Assembly: GCF_002878395.1 (NCBI RefSeq)
Contig: NC_061115.1
Location: forward strand, 214,711,314-214,775,313
Direction of reading: 5' to 3'
Length of the DNA: 64,000 nucleotides
From: Capsicum annuum
Lineage: Eukaryota; Streptophyta; Magnoliopsida; Solanales; Solanaceae
In this document: positions 21,369-33,579 of the stretch, in pieces
Position numbering within the stretch: position 1 is the first letter of the stretch
Layout: each line of letters starts with the position of its first letter
Position numbers and translations under genes: made by a program
The notes under the pieces: generated by a model
The model's database searches: none
Seen by the model: only the letters and a program-made list of their open reading frames with translations
Told to the model about the DNA's origin: nothing

Positions 21369-21698
21369 TCCTCCCCTTCTTGAAAAGGATTCGACCTTGA
21401 ATCCATACCTTACAAATCAAGAGAAGACAAACAAGTACACATACAAATGACATGAGAAGTTATGGTTAGCAAAAATAACACAGCAACAAGACATGCTAAT
21501 GAGGGAAAAATTTAAAGTATAGCCATGAGTTTTTTCTTTTAATCATGAAAATATTAGTACAATCGCTACAAAGGAAGTGGCTCGGACAAGCATCAAGACA
21601 AAAAGAAAATAGGCCTAGAGTCATCGTTTCCAACCCTAAGATGGTACCGAGTCAAATGGAAAAATTATCCAAGGGCCTAATCCAGGGCTAGCCATTTT
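21369..21698 (-). other. polypurine tract and 3' internal end of the TGATAC element
   Basis: On the minus strand AAGAAGGGGAGGA directly precedes the LTR (21369-21381), a textbook polypurine tract. The rest up to 21698 is short non-coding internal sequence that ends at the nested gypsy LTR. Confidence 0.75.
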
Positions 21699-23981
21699 GT
21701 AACATCCCACATCATCCATGTGTTAGCTCATGGTAATATGCTCTTAGAGTTAAATGACTAGAATAGTGTCAAAGAGAGTTAGTCTCATTTTTTTTAACTT
21801 CCAAAGAGAGTAAAGTTTAAACCATATATAATTTCCCTAATTTTGACTTTTTATCATATGGGAAATTGAATGAGCTTTCCGCCGATATAAGATTCTCCCA
21901 AATCCGATACCCGGGCAAGAAGTTATGGCTAGTTTAAGTTTTAGTCTGTAAAATGCCGTCATTTTAGTGCTTGGCGTATCGCGGAGGGGGTCTATTTAGC
22001 AATTGTCAAATTTCAGTGGCCTAGCGCGATTATGGCACATCGCGTTGAAGTTTCAGGTCCCAACCAGTGGGACAATGCGATGGCCCTGCATCAAGGTGAC
22101 CTTAAGAATCCCATTCATCAATTTTCAGTGAGACACCGCAATTGTGGCACGTCGCGGTGACCCATAAAATCGGGCTCCCAGTTATATTTTATTCCATCTC
22201 ATTAAGGGCATATTAGGTTTTTTTTTCCACCCCCTTAGTAGCTTAAACATGGAATTATACTCCCAAGTGACCACATTATTCATATTTTCATCAAAAATTC
22301 ACAAGAACACTCTCTAGGGTTTCAAACTAAAAACCCAAATAACTCAAGATTTAACCGTGGCTTTTCAAGATTGATTGAAGATTTGAAATCCCCAAATCGT
22401 AAGCTTTAAGAATCATCCATTATATTTGGTATTGAGGTACGTGGGGTTTTCCTAAAAATTCATGGGCAAAGAAACCTTCTTTAATTCATACTAAAGGTTT
22501 ATAAATCATGATTTTACGAAAAAGGGTTTGAATTTTACTATTTCTAGCATGTTTTAGAAGCCTTGATTAATACTGTTTTGGTCTTTAGGACTTCCCACGA
22601 AGTGATTTGAAATCTTATACGTATGTATGTATGTGTTTTAAGTTGAATTGAGAGTATGACTCACATGAAATCCCTCTCTTGGTATGATTTTTTCCATTTT
22701 TCATATCATATGGATTGTTTTGAAAAGCATGATATGAAATGTCTTGATTTATACTATGACTTGAATATGATTTTTTGGAATCAAAAGAGAGGGTTGTGCA
22801 TGTTGATAAATGTTGAATATACATATAATGAAAGAGTGCATGGTTTTTCCAAAAGCACATGACAACCATATGTTTGAAGAATTCTTGCATAGTTTTTACT
22901 TATGTTTTGGAACATGAAATATCTTATACTATTTGCATGTTTGGGTGGTCTAAATTGATCTTTTGATGAAAGAATCATGAATGATGCATTATGGCTTAGA
23001 AATAGGACTTGCAAGTCTTGGTGTGACGACACCAACTCAGATAATGCCATGTTAATTCAGAATAGAATAGAATACATGTTTGAACTCAGATTTTTAGATT
23101 TTGAAACTAGAATGATGCATGTTTCAGAACAGACTAAAATTAGGCATAAAGAGAGTTTAGGTGGTTCCCCAAAGAAGACACGAGTTCAAACAACTCATTA
23201 CCCAAAACCGTGATATGATGATTTGAGTATATTATTATACGCTAGCCTAGTGCCTTGTGGCGTATCAGACTCACACTCCAAACCTTGCGGCATACTTGGG
23301 TTGGGGGCTTCCCCGCCAAGTCAATGGGGGATTCCATATAGCCCGTGGAATATCAGACTTGTAGGGGAGTGCCACCTAACTCAGAAGTAATACAAAGATC
23401 AAAAATTGCATTCACAGAAAGGTTTTATGATTATAAAAAATGCCCATGTCTTTGGAATTTATATCCTAAATGATGTTTTATGATTAGCTCTCAACTATTT
23501 TAGTTACATTAAAAGCTTTATTTTGGATTGCTCTGTGTACCAGTACATCTCTATTAGCCCCCTACTTTCCAGGTTCTAAGGCACAGTTTAGGGATCTTGA
23601 TAAGCAGTAGATTTCTTCAGACAATAGTGTAGAGTCTAGTCGGTGAGCCTTCTATATTTCAGAAGGCCTAGTTATTTTCAGACATTTATCATTAGTTATG
23701 GTTTTAGTCTACTGGGGGCCTTGTCCCACTTTTCAAACAGTTGTCATTAGCCATGTAGAAGAGATTTCACAGGCGGTTTTTCAGATGTCATTAGATGGTT
23801 TTGGATTTTATTTACCCTTGTTGAATTTATATCAGACTTATGACCATGATTCCGTTCTCTTATATAATTCTGCATTTTTCTCTAATAAATGAATGTTGTG
23901 CATACCAGACAGATAAGGATGCTTGGGCCTCCAGGGTTCGGGATGTTCGTTGTGGCCAGGGCCCCGACTTGGGTCATGACA
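21699..23981 (+). repeat. 5' LTR of the plus-strand gypsy element
   Basis: The 2283-bp LTR begins TGTAACATCCC and ends GGGTCATGACA. It is nearly colinear with 29056-31352, differing by scattered transitions and small indels. The open frames inside it are not conserved between the two LTR copies. Confidence 0.92.
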
Positions 23982-23985
23982 AACT

Positions 23986-23997
23986 TGGTATCAGAGC
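23986..23997 (+). other. tRNA-Met primer-binding site of the plus-strand gypsy element
   Basis: TGGTATCAGAGC lies 4 bp after the 5' LTR, complementary to the 3' end of initiator tRNA-Met. Confidence 0.92.
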
Positions 23998-24191
23998 ATG
24001 ATTCATGGTCCCAGGGTGTCTGTGAAATCGCGTTAGGTAGAGTCTTGTTTATGGGTGTGTAGCATGCCACACTTATAAGCAATAGGCTATGAGGCATTTA
24101 GGAATATTTCCCTTCTTAGTAATTTAGTTCGTGCTTTGGAGTCTAATTTGTACTCTAATCCGTGATCTATTACATTTCAGAAAAAACAACC

Positions 24192-25447
24192 ATGCCTCCC
24201 CATTGTACTATCGATCAGAATGCACAGACAGTTGAGGTCTGTCCCACTCATAGGATGAGGACCCAAAATAGAGCTCAAACTCCAGAGATTAATTCTACTC
24301 CAGGAGTCCAATTTACTTAGACCAGCCTACCTAGGGCACCCAGAGCTTCCCGAACGGGGACTAACCACACTCAGCCTCACGAAAGATAGGTATCTAATGC
24401 AGAATTCAAACATTCCATTCATATACTTGCTCAGTTGGTAGCCACACAGACTCAACGATAGAAAGATATTGGGTCTGCATCGGTCATATCTGAGGATACT
24501 AGGGTGGGTCAGTTCATGAGAATGAACCCGCTTAAGTTTTTGGGCACCAAAGTAGAGGAGGATCCACAAGAGTTTGTGGATGAGATGGAGAAGATCTTCA
24601 AGGTGATGTATGTAGACAAGGTGGAAGGGGTGGAATTGGCATCTTACCAGATTAAAAAAAGTTGCAAACCAGTGGTATAATGAGTGGGAGGATTCTAAGG
24701 GTGAGAGTGTTGAGCCCATGGTATGGGGCGAGTTCGTGGAAGCCTTCCTTAATCAGTTCTTTCCCCTTAAGTTGAGAGATTCCAAAGCAAAAGAGTTTAT
24801 GAACCTTAAGCAAGGAAAAATAAGAGTCAAGGAGTACACTCTGAAGTTCAACCAACTGGATCGCTATGCTCTGGAGATGGCTGGTAATATGAGAGCTCGA
24901 ATGAGAAAATTTGCATCCAGCCTTTCAGATGACTTAGTGCTTGAATGTAAGGGGGGCTATGTTGAACAGGGACATGTACTTCTCTAGGCTGTCAGTACAT
25001 ATGCAGCAGGTAGAGGAGCATAAGAAGAGAATTATTGAATCTAGGGAGAAGGATAGACAGGCAAAGAGAGCCAGAACAGCGGATCAGAACCACAGTCAGC
25101 CACAGAGTGGTAATTAGGGAAATGAATGGTAGAAGAAGAAGAATTAGGGTAATTCTTAGTCCATAGCCAGCGCCCAGACCTCCAGTAGACCGACAACCTC
25201 AGAGTTTCCAAGCTAATCATGGATCCAGGGCTCAAATACCCAGTCATAGGGAATCGTAGCTCAGCATCATCATATATTTCTGCAGTGTGAGACCTGCGGT
25301 AGGTATAATCCAGGGAGGTGTCAGCTGGGTTCGCTGATATACTATTCATGTGGTCAGTCGAATCACTTACAGAGAGATTGTCCTTCAGCTAGAAGGAGTG
25401 TTGGTGGTGCTAAATCTCAGGGAAATTCTTCCGTACCACCACTGCCC
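24192..25447 (+). pseudogene. gypsy gag, broken
   Basis: Starting at ATG 24192, the frame shows the retrotransposon gag domain (FMRMNPLKFLGTK near 24515; WGEFVEAFLNQFFPLKLRD at 24724-24780). Stops occur at about 24318 and 24387, and there is a frame change in the A-run near 24653-24660. The zinc knuckle near 25345-25381 reads YYSCGQSNHLQRDC: the first Cys of CX2CX4HX4C is replaced by Tyr, which should abolish zinc binding. Non-functional. Confidence 0.85.
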
Positions 25448-25870
25448 TAAACGGGTACTACCTCAGTATTCGGGAGTGGTCACAATCGGTTGTATGCTTT
25501 GTCTAACCGCCAAGAGGTAGAAGCCTCGCCAGACGTAGTCACCGGTATGTTACAAATCTCTTCCTGTGATGCTTATGTATTACTTGATCCCAGGTCTACA
25601 TTATCCTATGTGACCCCTTATGTGGTTGTCAGTTTTGGGTTTGAGCCCGATGAAATTTCAGAACCTTTCTCTATTTCCACATCGGTGGGTGATTCTATTG
25701 TGGCTAGAAGAGTGTATAGAAATTGTGTGGTGACTGTTTGTGGTTGAGACACCATGTCAAACCTCATAAACCTAGATATGATTGATTTTGATACTATCCT
25801 AGGGATGGACTAGCTTCATTCATACTATGCCACATTAAATTGTAGAACTCGAAGAGTCACCTTTTCTTTT
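25448..25870 (+). pseudogene. gypsy aspartic protease, altered active site
   Basis: From 25490 the 85-codon frame carries the chromovirus protease region. The active-site neighbourhood reads LLDPRSTLSYVTP, where the minus-strand relative at 41603-41842 has DPGSTLSYVTP. The Gly of the loop is changed to Arg here. A stop at 25745-25747 and others follow before the RT. It would have processed Gag-Pol. Confidence 0.8.
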
Positions 25871-27390
25871 CCGAATGAACCAGTGATAGAATGGGAGGGG
25901 CATTCTTTAGCGCCTAGAGAGAACTTTATATCTTATCTCAAAGCCCGTAAACTTATCTCCAAAGGTTTTTTGTATCATCCTATTCGGGTTAAAGATTCTA
26001 ATGCCGAAAGTCTTCCTCTCCAGTTAGTCCCTATGGTAAATGAGTTTCCAGAAGTCTTTCTAGATGATCTCCCAGGAATACCACCTGATAGGGAGATATA
26101 TTTTCGTATTGATTTGTTGCCAGACACACGTCCCATTTCTATTCCACCATATAGAATGGCTCCTGTAGAACTGAAAGAGTTGAAAGAATAGCTAGCAGAC
26201 CTTCTAAATAAAGGTTTTATACATCCTAGTGTTTCTCCCTAGGGTGCACCTATACTCTTCGTATGAAAGAAAGATGGTTCCCTGCATATGCGTATAGATT
26301 ACCGTCAGCTAAATAAGGTCACTGTTAAAAATAAATATCCTCTTCCTAGGATTGATGATCTCTTTGACCAACTTCAGGGTGCTAAATGTTTTTCAAAGAT
26401 AGACCTTCATTCGGGATACCATCAGTTGAAAGTTAGAGAGTTAGACATTCCCAAAAATAGCTTTCTGAACCAGATGCGGTCATTATGAATTCCTAGTCAT
26501 GTCCTTTGGGTTGACTAATGCCCCTGCAGCCTTTATGGATCTTATAAACAGGGTGTTTCATCAGTTTCTAGATCTGTTTGTTATAGTTTTCATTGATGAT
26601 ATTCTAGTTTATTCCAAGAGTGAGGAGAACCATGTCAGTCACCTCTGAATCATCCTTCAGACTCTCAAAGATCATAAGTTGTATGCAAAATTTTCCAAGT
26701 GCGAATTCTGTCTTAATGCTAGTGCTTTCTTGGGGTATATCGTGTCTAGTGATGGGATTAAGGTTGATCCCCAAAAGATTGACCCTGTGAGAAAATGGCC
26801 CAGACCCATGACTCCAACTGATATTCAGAGCTTCTTGGGTTTAGCATTGTATTACAGAAGATTTGTAGAGAGTTTTTCTTCCATAGCTGCACCACTTACT
26901 AAGTTGACACAGAAAAAGCTGAAGTTCGTGTGGTCTGACTCCTGTGAGAATAGATTTGAGAAGTTAAAAGATAAGTTGACAACTGGTCCTGTTTTGACTC
27001 TTTTGGAAGGTACAGAGGGGTTTATTGTGTACTATGATGCGTCCTATGTGGGACTTGGGTGTGTACTTATGTAGTATGGTAATGTGGTGGCCAATGCATC
27101 TAGGCAATTGAAGGTGCATGAGCTAAATTACCCCACCCATGACTTGGAGTTACCGGCTGTGGTGTTTGCGCTTAAAATCTAGCGGTATTAGCACTATGGG
27201 GTATATGTTGATATATTTACTGACCACAAGAGTTTACAATATGTTTTCTCGCAGAAAGAACTAAACCTCAGGCAAAGTCATTGGTTGGAGCTTTTAAAGG
27301 ATTATGACATGAGCCTACACTACTACCCGGGCAAGGCAAATGTGGTAGTCAACACCCTCAGCAGGTTGTGTATGGGCAGTCTTTCTCATG
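25871..27390 (+). pseudogene. gypsy reverse transcriptase-RNase H, broken
   Basis: The RT begins near 26070, with [20 protein letters not shown] (26297 on) and a catalytic FIDD box at 26589-26600. The connection and RNase H follow (LTTGPVLTLLEGTEGF and YYDAS near 27030), then the tether to about 27390. Stops are seen at about 26189, 26240 and 27073, with frame changes near 26480 and 26650-26680. Not functional. Confidence 0.9.
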
Positions 27391-28995
27391 TTTAAAAGGG
27401 AAAGAGGGAGATGGTAAAGGATATTCACCGACTTGTAAATCTAGGAATATGACTCTTGGATTCTGAAGATGGGGAGTGGTTGTTCATAAGGTAGCTAAAT
27501 CATCCCTTTATGCAGAAGCTAAAGAGAAGCAGGTTAAAGATCCCATCTTAATACAGATCAAGAAAGATGTGGGTTAGCAGAAGGTAATGTCTTTTGAAAT
27601 AGGTGGTGATGGTATTTTGAGATATCAGGGTTCACTATGTGTGCCAGATGTAGATAGGTTACGAAAGAGAATCCTTGATGAAGCTCACACTTCAAGGTAT
27701 GTTGTTCACCCAGGCTCTACTAAGATGTACCATGATCTAAAGACCATATATTGGTGGAATAATATGAAGCATGATGTGGCTAATTATGTTTCCAACTGTT
27801 TAAATTGCTAACAAGTTAAAGTAGAACATATGAGGCCAGGTGGTACATCCCAAGAGATAGCTTTGCCTTTGTGGAAGTGAGAGATAATCAATATGGACTT
27901 TATTACAAGACTTCCGAGGTCCCGAGACCAGTATGATTCTATTTGGATGATTGTTGATAGGCTGACTAAGTCAACACATTTTCTGCTTGTGAGGACCAAC
28001 TATTCGGGAGATGATTATGCCAAGCTTTATATTGAGGAAATAGTCCTCTTGCATGGAGCACCTATATCCATCATATCTGATTGAGGTGTGCAATTCTCTT
28101 CTCAGTTTTGGAGATCTTTTTAGAGGGGTTTAGGTACCCAAGTGAATTTGAGTACTATATTCCACCATCAGACTGATGGGCAAAATGAGTGCACCATTCA
28201 GACCCTTGAGGATATGTTCAGGTCCTGCGTGATTGACTTCAAATGTAGTTGGGTAGATCATTTTCCATTGACTGAGTTTGCATATAAATAGTTATCATGC
28301 AAGTATTTAGATGGCTCCTTTTGAGGCACTGTATGGGAGAAGATGTAGGTCGCCAATAGGGTGGTATAAAGTGGGTGAGACGCAGTTGTTTGGGCCTGAT
28401 CTTGTTCATCAAGCAAAGGAGGACGTGAAAATTATTAGAGAACGACTTAAGACAGCCCATAGTAGAAAGAAATCCTATACCGATGTAAGAATAAAGAAGC
28501 TAGAATTTGAAGTTAGTGATTAGTTATTTCTAGAAGTCCCCCCTATGAAAGGAGTTATGCGATTCGAGAAGAAAGGTAAGTTGAGTCCTCCCTATATAGG
28601 ACCATACCAGATTTTAAGAAGGATAGGTGCAGTTGTTTATGAGTTAGAGTTGCCTGCAGATCTGAGTTCTATTCATTTGGTATTTCACATATCCATGCTG
28701 AAGAAATAATATTGGATACCATTCCCTAGTGTCGTCTGTAGAGAAGATCAAGGTGACAGACTCATTAGCATATGAAGAGGAACCTATTGCAATCGTAGAT
28801 CACCAAGTTCAAAAGTTGAGAAGCAAAGAGATAGTGTCAATTAAGGTGTTGTGGAGAAATCAGAAAGTTAAAGAAGCAACTTGGGAATCAGAAGATGACA
28901 TGAGAGTAAGATACCCAAACCTGTTTGCTCCAGTCAATGACGAAATAGAAGGTACAATCCTTGCTTTATTCTTTTACGGTCTTAGTATACCTTAA
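27391..28995 (+). pseudogene. gypsy integrase and chromodomain, broken
   Basis: The HHCC zinc-binding part lies at 27680-27811 (YVVHPGSTKMYHD, then NYVSNCLNC). The catalytic core follows from 27893 (MDFITRLPRSRDQYDS; ISIISD near 28070; the Glu-containing part near 28180). From 28729 the C-terminal chromodomain appears (VLWRNQKVKEATWESEDDMR), which directs insertion to heterochromatin in chromoviruses. Multiple stops (about 27809, 27877, 28082) and frame changes break it. Confidence 0.88.
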
Positions 28996-29055
28996 AGCAT
29001 GCTTTTATGTGTTCCGCGTCATCATTCAAGGATGAATGATCCCAAGGGGGGATAA

Positions 29056-31352
29056 TTTAACACCCCGCGTTATCCATGCGTTAGCTCGTGGTAGTATGCT
29101 CTTAGAGTTAAATGACTAGAATAGTGTCAAAGAGACTTAGTCTCATTTTTTTTGACCTCCAAAGTGAGTAAAGTTCAAATCATATATAATTTCCCTAATT
29201 TTGACTTTTTATCATATGGGAAATTAAATGATCTTTCTGCCAATATAAGATTCACCCAAATCCGATACCCGGGCAAGAAGTTATGGCTAGTTTAAATCCA
29301 AGTCGTAAAACATTGTCATTTTGGAGCTTGGCGAATCGCGGAGGGGGTCTATTTAGCAATTGTCAAATTTCAGTGGCATAGCGTGATTGTGGCACGTCGC
29401 GCTAAAGTTTCTGGTCCTAACCAGTAGGACAACGAGATGGCTCTGCTTCGCGGTGACTTTAAGAATCCCATTCGTTAATTTCCAGTGAGCCACCGCGATT
29501 GTGGCGCATCGCGGTAGCCCATAAAACCGAGCTCCCAGTTATATTTTATTCCGTCTCATTAAGGGAATAGTTGGTATTTTTTACACCCCTTTATTAGCTT
29601 AAACACGGGATTATACTCCCAAGTGACCACATTATTCATATTTTCATCAAAAATTCACAAGAATACTCTCTAGGGTTTCAAACTAAAAACACAAATAAGT
29701 CAAGATTTAACCGTGGCTTTTCAAGATTGATTGAAGATTTGGAATTCCCAAACTATAGACTTCAAGAATCATCCATTATTTTTGGTATTGAGGTACGTGG
29801 GATTTCCTAAAAATTCATGGGCAAAGAAACCTTCTTTAATTCATGCTAAAGGTTTAGAAATCATGATTTTACGAAAAAGGGTTTGAATTTTACTATTTCT
29901 AGCATGTTTTAGAAGCCTTGATTAATATTGTTTTGGTCTTTAGGCCTTCCCCCGAAGTAATTTGAAATCTTATACGTATGTATGTATGTGTTTTAAATTG
30001 ATATTTGAATTGATAGCATTACTCACATGAAATCCCTCTCTTGATATGATTTTTTTAATTTTTCATATGATATGGATTGTTTTGAAAAGCATGTTATGAA
30101 ATGTCTTGATTTATACTATGACTTGAATATGATTTTTGGGAATCAAAAGAGAGAGTTGTTCATGTTGATAAATGTTGAATATACATATAATGAAAGAGTG
30201 CATGGTTTTTCCAAAAGCACATGACCTCCATATGTTTGAAGAATTCTTGCATAGTTTTTACTTATGTTTCAGAACATGAAATCTCTTATACTATTTACAT
30301 GTTTGGGTGGTCTGAATTGAGTTTTTGATGAAAGAATCATGCATGATGCATTATGGCTCAAAAATAGGACTTGTAAGTCTGGGTGTGATGACACCAACTC
30401 AGATAATGCCATGCTAATTCAGAACTGAATAGAATGCATGTTTGAAATTGGATTTTCAGATTTTGAAACTAAAATGATGCATGTTTCAGAACAGACTAAA
30501 ATTGGGCATAAAGAGATTTTAGGTGGCTCCCCGAAGTAGGCACGATTTCAGACAACTCATTTCCCAAAATTGTGATTTACTGATCCTGGTATATTATTAT
30601 ATGCTGGCCTAGTGCCCTGTGGCATATCAGACTCAGACACTCCAACCCTTGTGGCACACTTGGGTTGGGGGCTTCCCCGCCGAGTCAATGGCAAATTCCA
30701 AATAGCCCATGGAATATCAGACTTGTAAGGGAGTGTCACATAACTCAGATGTAATACGAAGATCAGAAATTGCATTGACAGAAAGGTTTTATGATTATCA
30801 AAAATGCCTATGTGTTTTGGAATTTTTATTCTATATGATATTTTATGATTAGCTCTCAATTATTTTAGTTACATTAAAAGCTTTATTTTGGATTGCTCTG
30901 CATACTAGTACATCTGTAATGACCCCCCCTACCTTCTAGGTTCTGAGGCACAGTCTAGGGGTCCTGATAAACAGTAGATTTCTTCGGACAGCAGTGCTAA
31001 GTCCAGTCGGTGAGCCTTCTATATTTCAGAAGGCCTAGTTATTTTCAGACATTTATCATTAGTTATGGTTTTGGTCTACTGGGGGCCTTGTCCCACTTTT
31101 CATAAAGTTGTCATTAGCCATGTAGTAGAGATTTCGCAGACGATTTTTCAGATGTCATTAGATGGTTTTGGATTTCATTTACCCTTGTTGAATTTATATC
31201 AGACTTATGACCATGATTCCGTTCTGTTATATAATTCCACATTTTCCTCTAATAAATGATTGTTGTGCATGATTACCAGACAGATACGGATGCCCAGGCC
31301 TCCAGGGTTCGGGATGTCCATTGCGGCTAGGGCCCCGTCTCGGGTCATGACA
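29056..31352 (+). repeat. 3' LTR of the plus-strand gypsy element
   Basis: The partner of 21699-23981. The first dinucleotide has decayed from TG to TT (TTTAACACCCC), and AAGGGGGGAT just upstream is the polypurine tract. It ends GGGTCATGACA at 31352. Scattered differences from the 5' LTR indicate an old insertion. Confidence 0.9.
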
Positions 31353-31383
31353 CCTTCCTTCCCCTAGAATGTCACTCCCACAT

Positions 31384-32492
31384 TCACACACAAACATTTT
31401 CATACACATGATCTCTATGAACAAAACTAATTGCAATGCTTTTATCACACCAGATGTTCAAAGAGTCATGCGCATTATCAACATCAATTCTATAGACACC
31501 ATCACTAACTTGAGAATTTTTTAGCACTCCACTTACATGCTCAAGTAGAGAACTACATTTAAGAGTAAATTGATCATCATGCACACCAAGAGTACTATCA
31601 AGAGTACTCATTTCTGAGACTACACATTCCTTGCCCATAAGAGTACTCTCATCTTCCAAGAAGAGATTTCCATTATTAGGAGGAATGTTATCACACCATA
31701 GTGGGTTAGAAGATCGGCTATAGCCTTCAAGGCAAGCTATACCATCATTTTCACCACTAGGTTCATTAGGAGTGTTTATATCATCTTTAAGCAAAACATT
31801 AAATCTAAAGAGAGCATGATCTATCTCACAGACAGAGTTGGAACTAGCAAGTGCTTCGCTCTCTATAAGTTCACTATCAAGTACCAAAGATGTCTCAATC
31901 ACATGATTATATCCCTATGAGCCAAGCAAGTATTAGAATGTTCACTAAAGATCAAGCTCAAAGGGTTACTCTCATTTTCTTGATCAACGTTCTCAATTAC
32001 ATCACTTACTTGAGGTTCTTTAATCATGTTACACATTTCCTCAAGTGGCGGACTAGTTTTCCACACAATTTGATCAACATAATTTCCACAAGACGATGTA
32101 CTATCACTCAACATAATGGCTTCAACACTAGGTGGACACAAATTGATCTTACAAGAAGAGTCAATTCGGTCATCAATAGGATCAACTAGTGTATCCACAT
32201 TCACAACATGTACATCTTCATCAAGAGGCAAAGAATTGATAGACTCATAAGTAGGTAACCTACTACTTACACTCAATGGGCTACTAGACACACACTTATC
32301 ATTCACAAGCACAAAAGTGTAAGAGTTAGCTATATTACCTTGTAGTTCTTGAGCACGTTCTTCTTTACCTTGGTGTGAAGGTCCTCCACAAGCTTTGGAT
32401 TCAACTAAGATTTCCCTCATCAAATTTTCAAAGGGAATCTTCTCTTGTAGCACTTGTTCTCTTCCACTTTCCATGTTGGTACCTACACACAT
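31384..32492 (-). pseudogene. acidic ORF of the TGATAC element, unknown function
   Basis: Two minus-strand frames (32492-31899 and 31902-31384) together cover about 370 codons. The product is acidic and Ser/Asn/Asp-rich with no domain I recognise. It is colinear with the plus-strand ORF at 62627-63622: shared stretches include DTLVDPIDD, SCKINL, PPSVE, KDDINTPN and PLWCDNIPP. The two come from different element copies whose LTRs differ clearly, so the protein is a conserved trait of the family. Interrupted here by one frame change and by the nested gypsy insertion downstream. Confidence 0.7.
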
Positions 32493-32753
32493 GTCCTAAG
32501 AATTAGAAGGACAAACAATGTTAGCTCGGTTTGGTGGAAATCCCCTCACTTCGCTCCACACATCTCCTTTTTCCACTCTTGGATTACCACCTTGGACACC
32601 CTTACTCCTCTCAATCTTTTATCTCTCATAAGCATTCAGATTGGAGTAAGTATTCATTTCTCTTTGCGTCTCGAGCATCATGTATGTCACGAGGTGATTT
32701 CCCCACCGGTCTCTTACAACATTAGGCCAATTTTGAATATTTGGAACTCTATG

Positions 32754-33056
32754 TTATGCAAACCAATTGGCACCTAAGAATACATGACTGTATGTCAATG
32801 GAAGAATATCGAACCACACCTCCTCATGGTATTCAAATTGGGAGAAGACAACTTTGACCCTCTTGGTAACCTTAAACCCGTCCAAGAAGTATGGAACAAT
32901 TAAAGGCTCGCGAAATAACCCCAAGTAGTCAACTATGGATGGAAGGATGTAGTTTCTATAGTACCTATAATTTAACACCGCAAGGCAGCCGGGTATCCCA
33001 CAAATGATCACCTTTCCAGAGTGTACACTCCTTCTCGGATCAACATTGTAAGGCAC
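32754..33056 (-). pseudogene. degenerate protease-like ORF of the TGATAC element
   Basis: The 100-codon minus-strand frame has the C-terminal features of gypsy retropepsin-like regions (VTKRVKVVFSQFEYHEEV, then SHVFLGANW, resembling the I-L-G-R-P-W motif). At the place of the catalytic D-[ST]-G it has no such triad. It is therefore either a dead protease or a domain kept for binding. It ends at TAA beside further broken frame. Confidence 0.5.
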
Positions 33057-33083
33057 ACGAGTACCCCTCGGTTTTGGAGATGC

Positions 33084-33579
33084 CTACTCTTTTCTTCTCG
33101 TTGGACAACCTCCACTAGAGGTAGTATAACCATTCACAGTATATCGACCTTGATAAGAAGTACTACAAGGTGGAGAATATGAATCTTCGCACTCCTCACG
33201 TGTACTCTCATCATAGCTATCATAAGCTTTGTGAACGAAAGGGTTATACCTAACACCAAATCTAGGTTCGGAGTGAGAAGTGTAAGACTCCTCATATGCC
33301 CCAACGTCATCATAAGATCCATGAGGTCCTACATCATCTCCAAGTTCACCATAAGCACTAGGCATTTCATTCTCCTCAATTTTCTCCTTCAAAACCATAA
33401 CCCTCAAATCTGTCCAACTTTTGATCATGGCTATTTTCATAGCCTCCGCAATCTCCCTCAACTTCGTAGCCATAAAACCCCTCACTACAATCATAGTCTC
33501 CCATGCTGTAGTCACAATAATCCCCAGATATTGATGTTCCCCTTATATCACCTTTGTACCCACAAAAAAAAATGAACAA
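33084..33579 (-). pseudogene. gag-hinge-like acidic ORF of the TGATAC element
   Basis: Overlapping minus-strand frames (33579-33376 and 33515-33084) give a Tyr/Gly/Asp-rich, then Ser/Tyr-rich product ending PTRRKE. A frame switch near 33380-33430 would make them one gene. Low-complexity acidic and tyrosine-rich segments of this kind are found in the hinge of many plant gypsy Gag proteins, but no capsid domain or zinc knuckle is visible. Confidence 0.4.

Larger units (their letters stand above)
21699..31352 (+). mobile_element. full-structure gypsy chromovirus (plus strand), decayed
   Basis: A 9.65-kb Ty3/gypsy element with two LTRs of about 2.3 kb, a tRNA-Met primer-binding site (23986-23997), and gag-protease-RT-RNase H-integrase-chromodomain order, as in the Tekay/Del group. 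Coding frames are riddled with stops and shifts. It is nested in the polymerase-less TGATAC element. The flanks CATTT and CCTTC match poorly as a target duplication, perhaps through decay. Confidence 0.9.

Noticed and set aside
31890..32777. Plus-strand frames of 99 and 107 codons
   Set aside because: Antisense to the conserved acidic ORF of the minus-strand TGATAC element.
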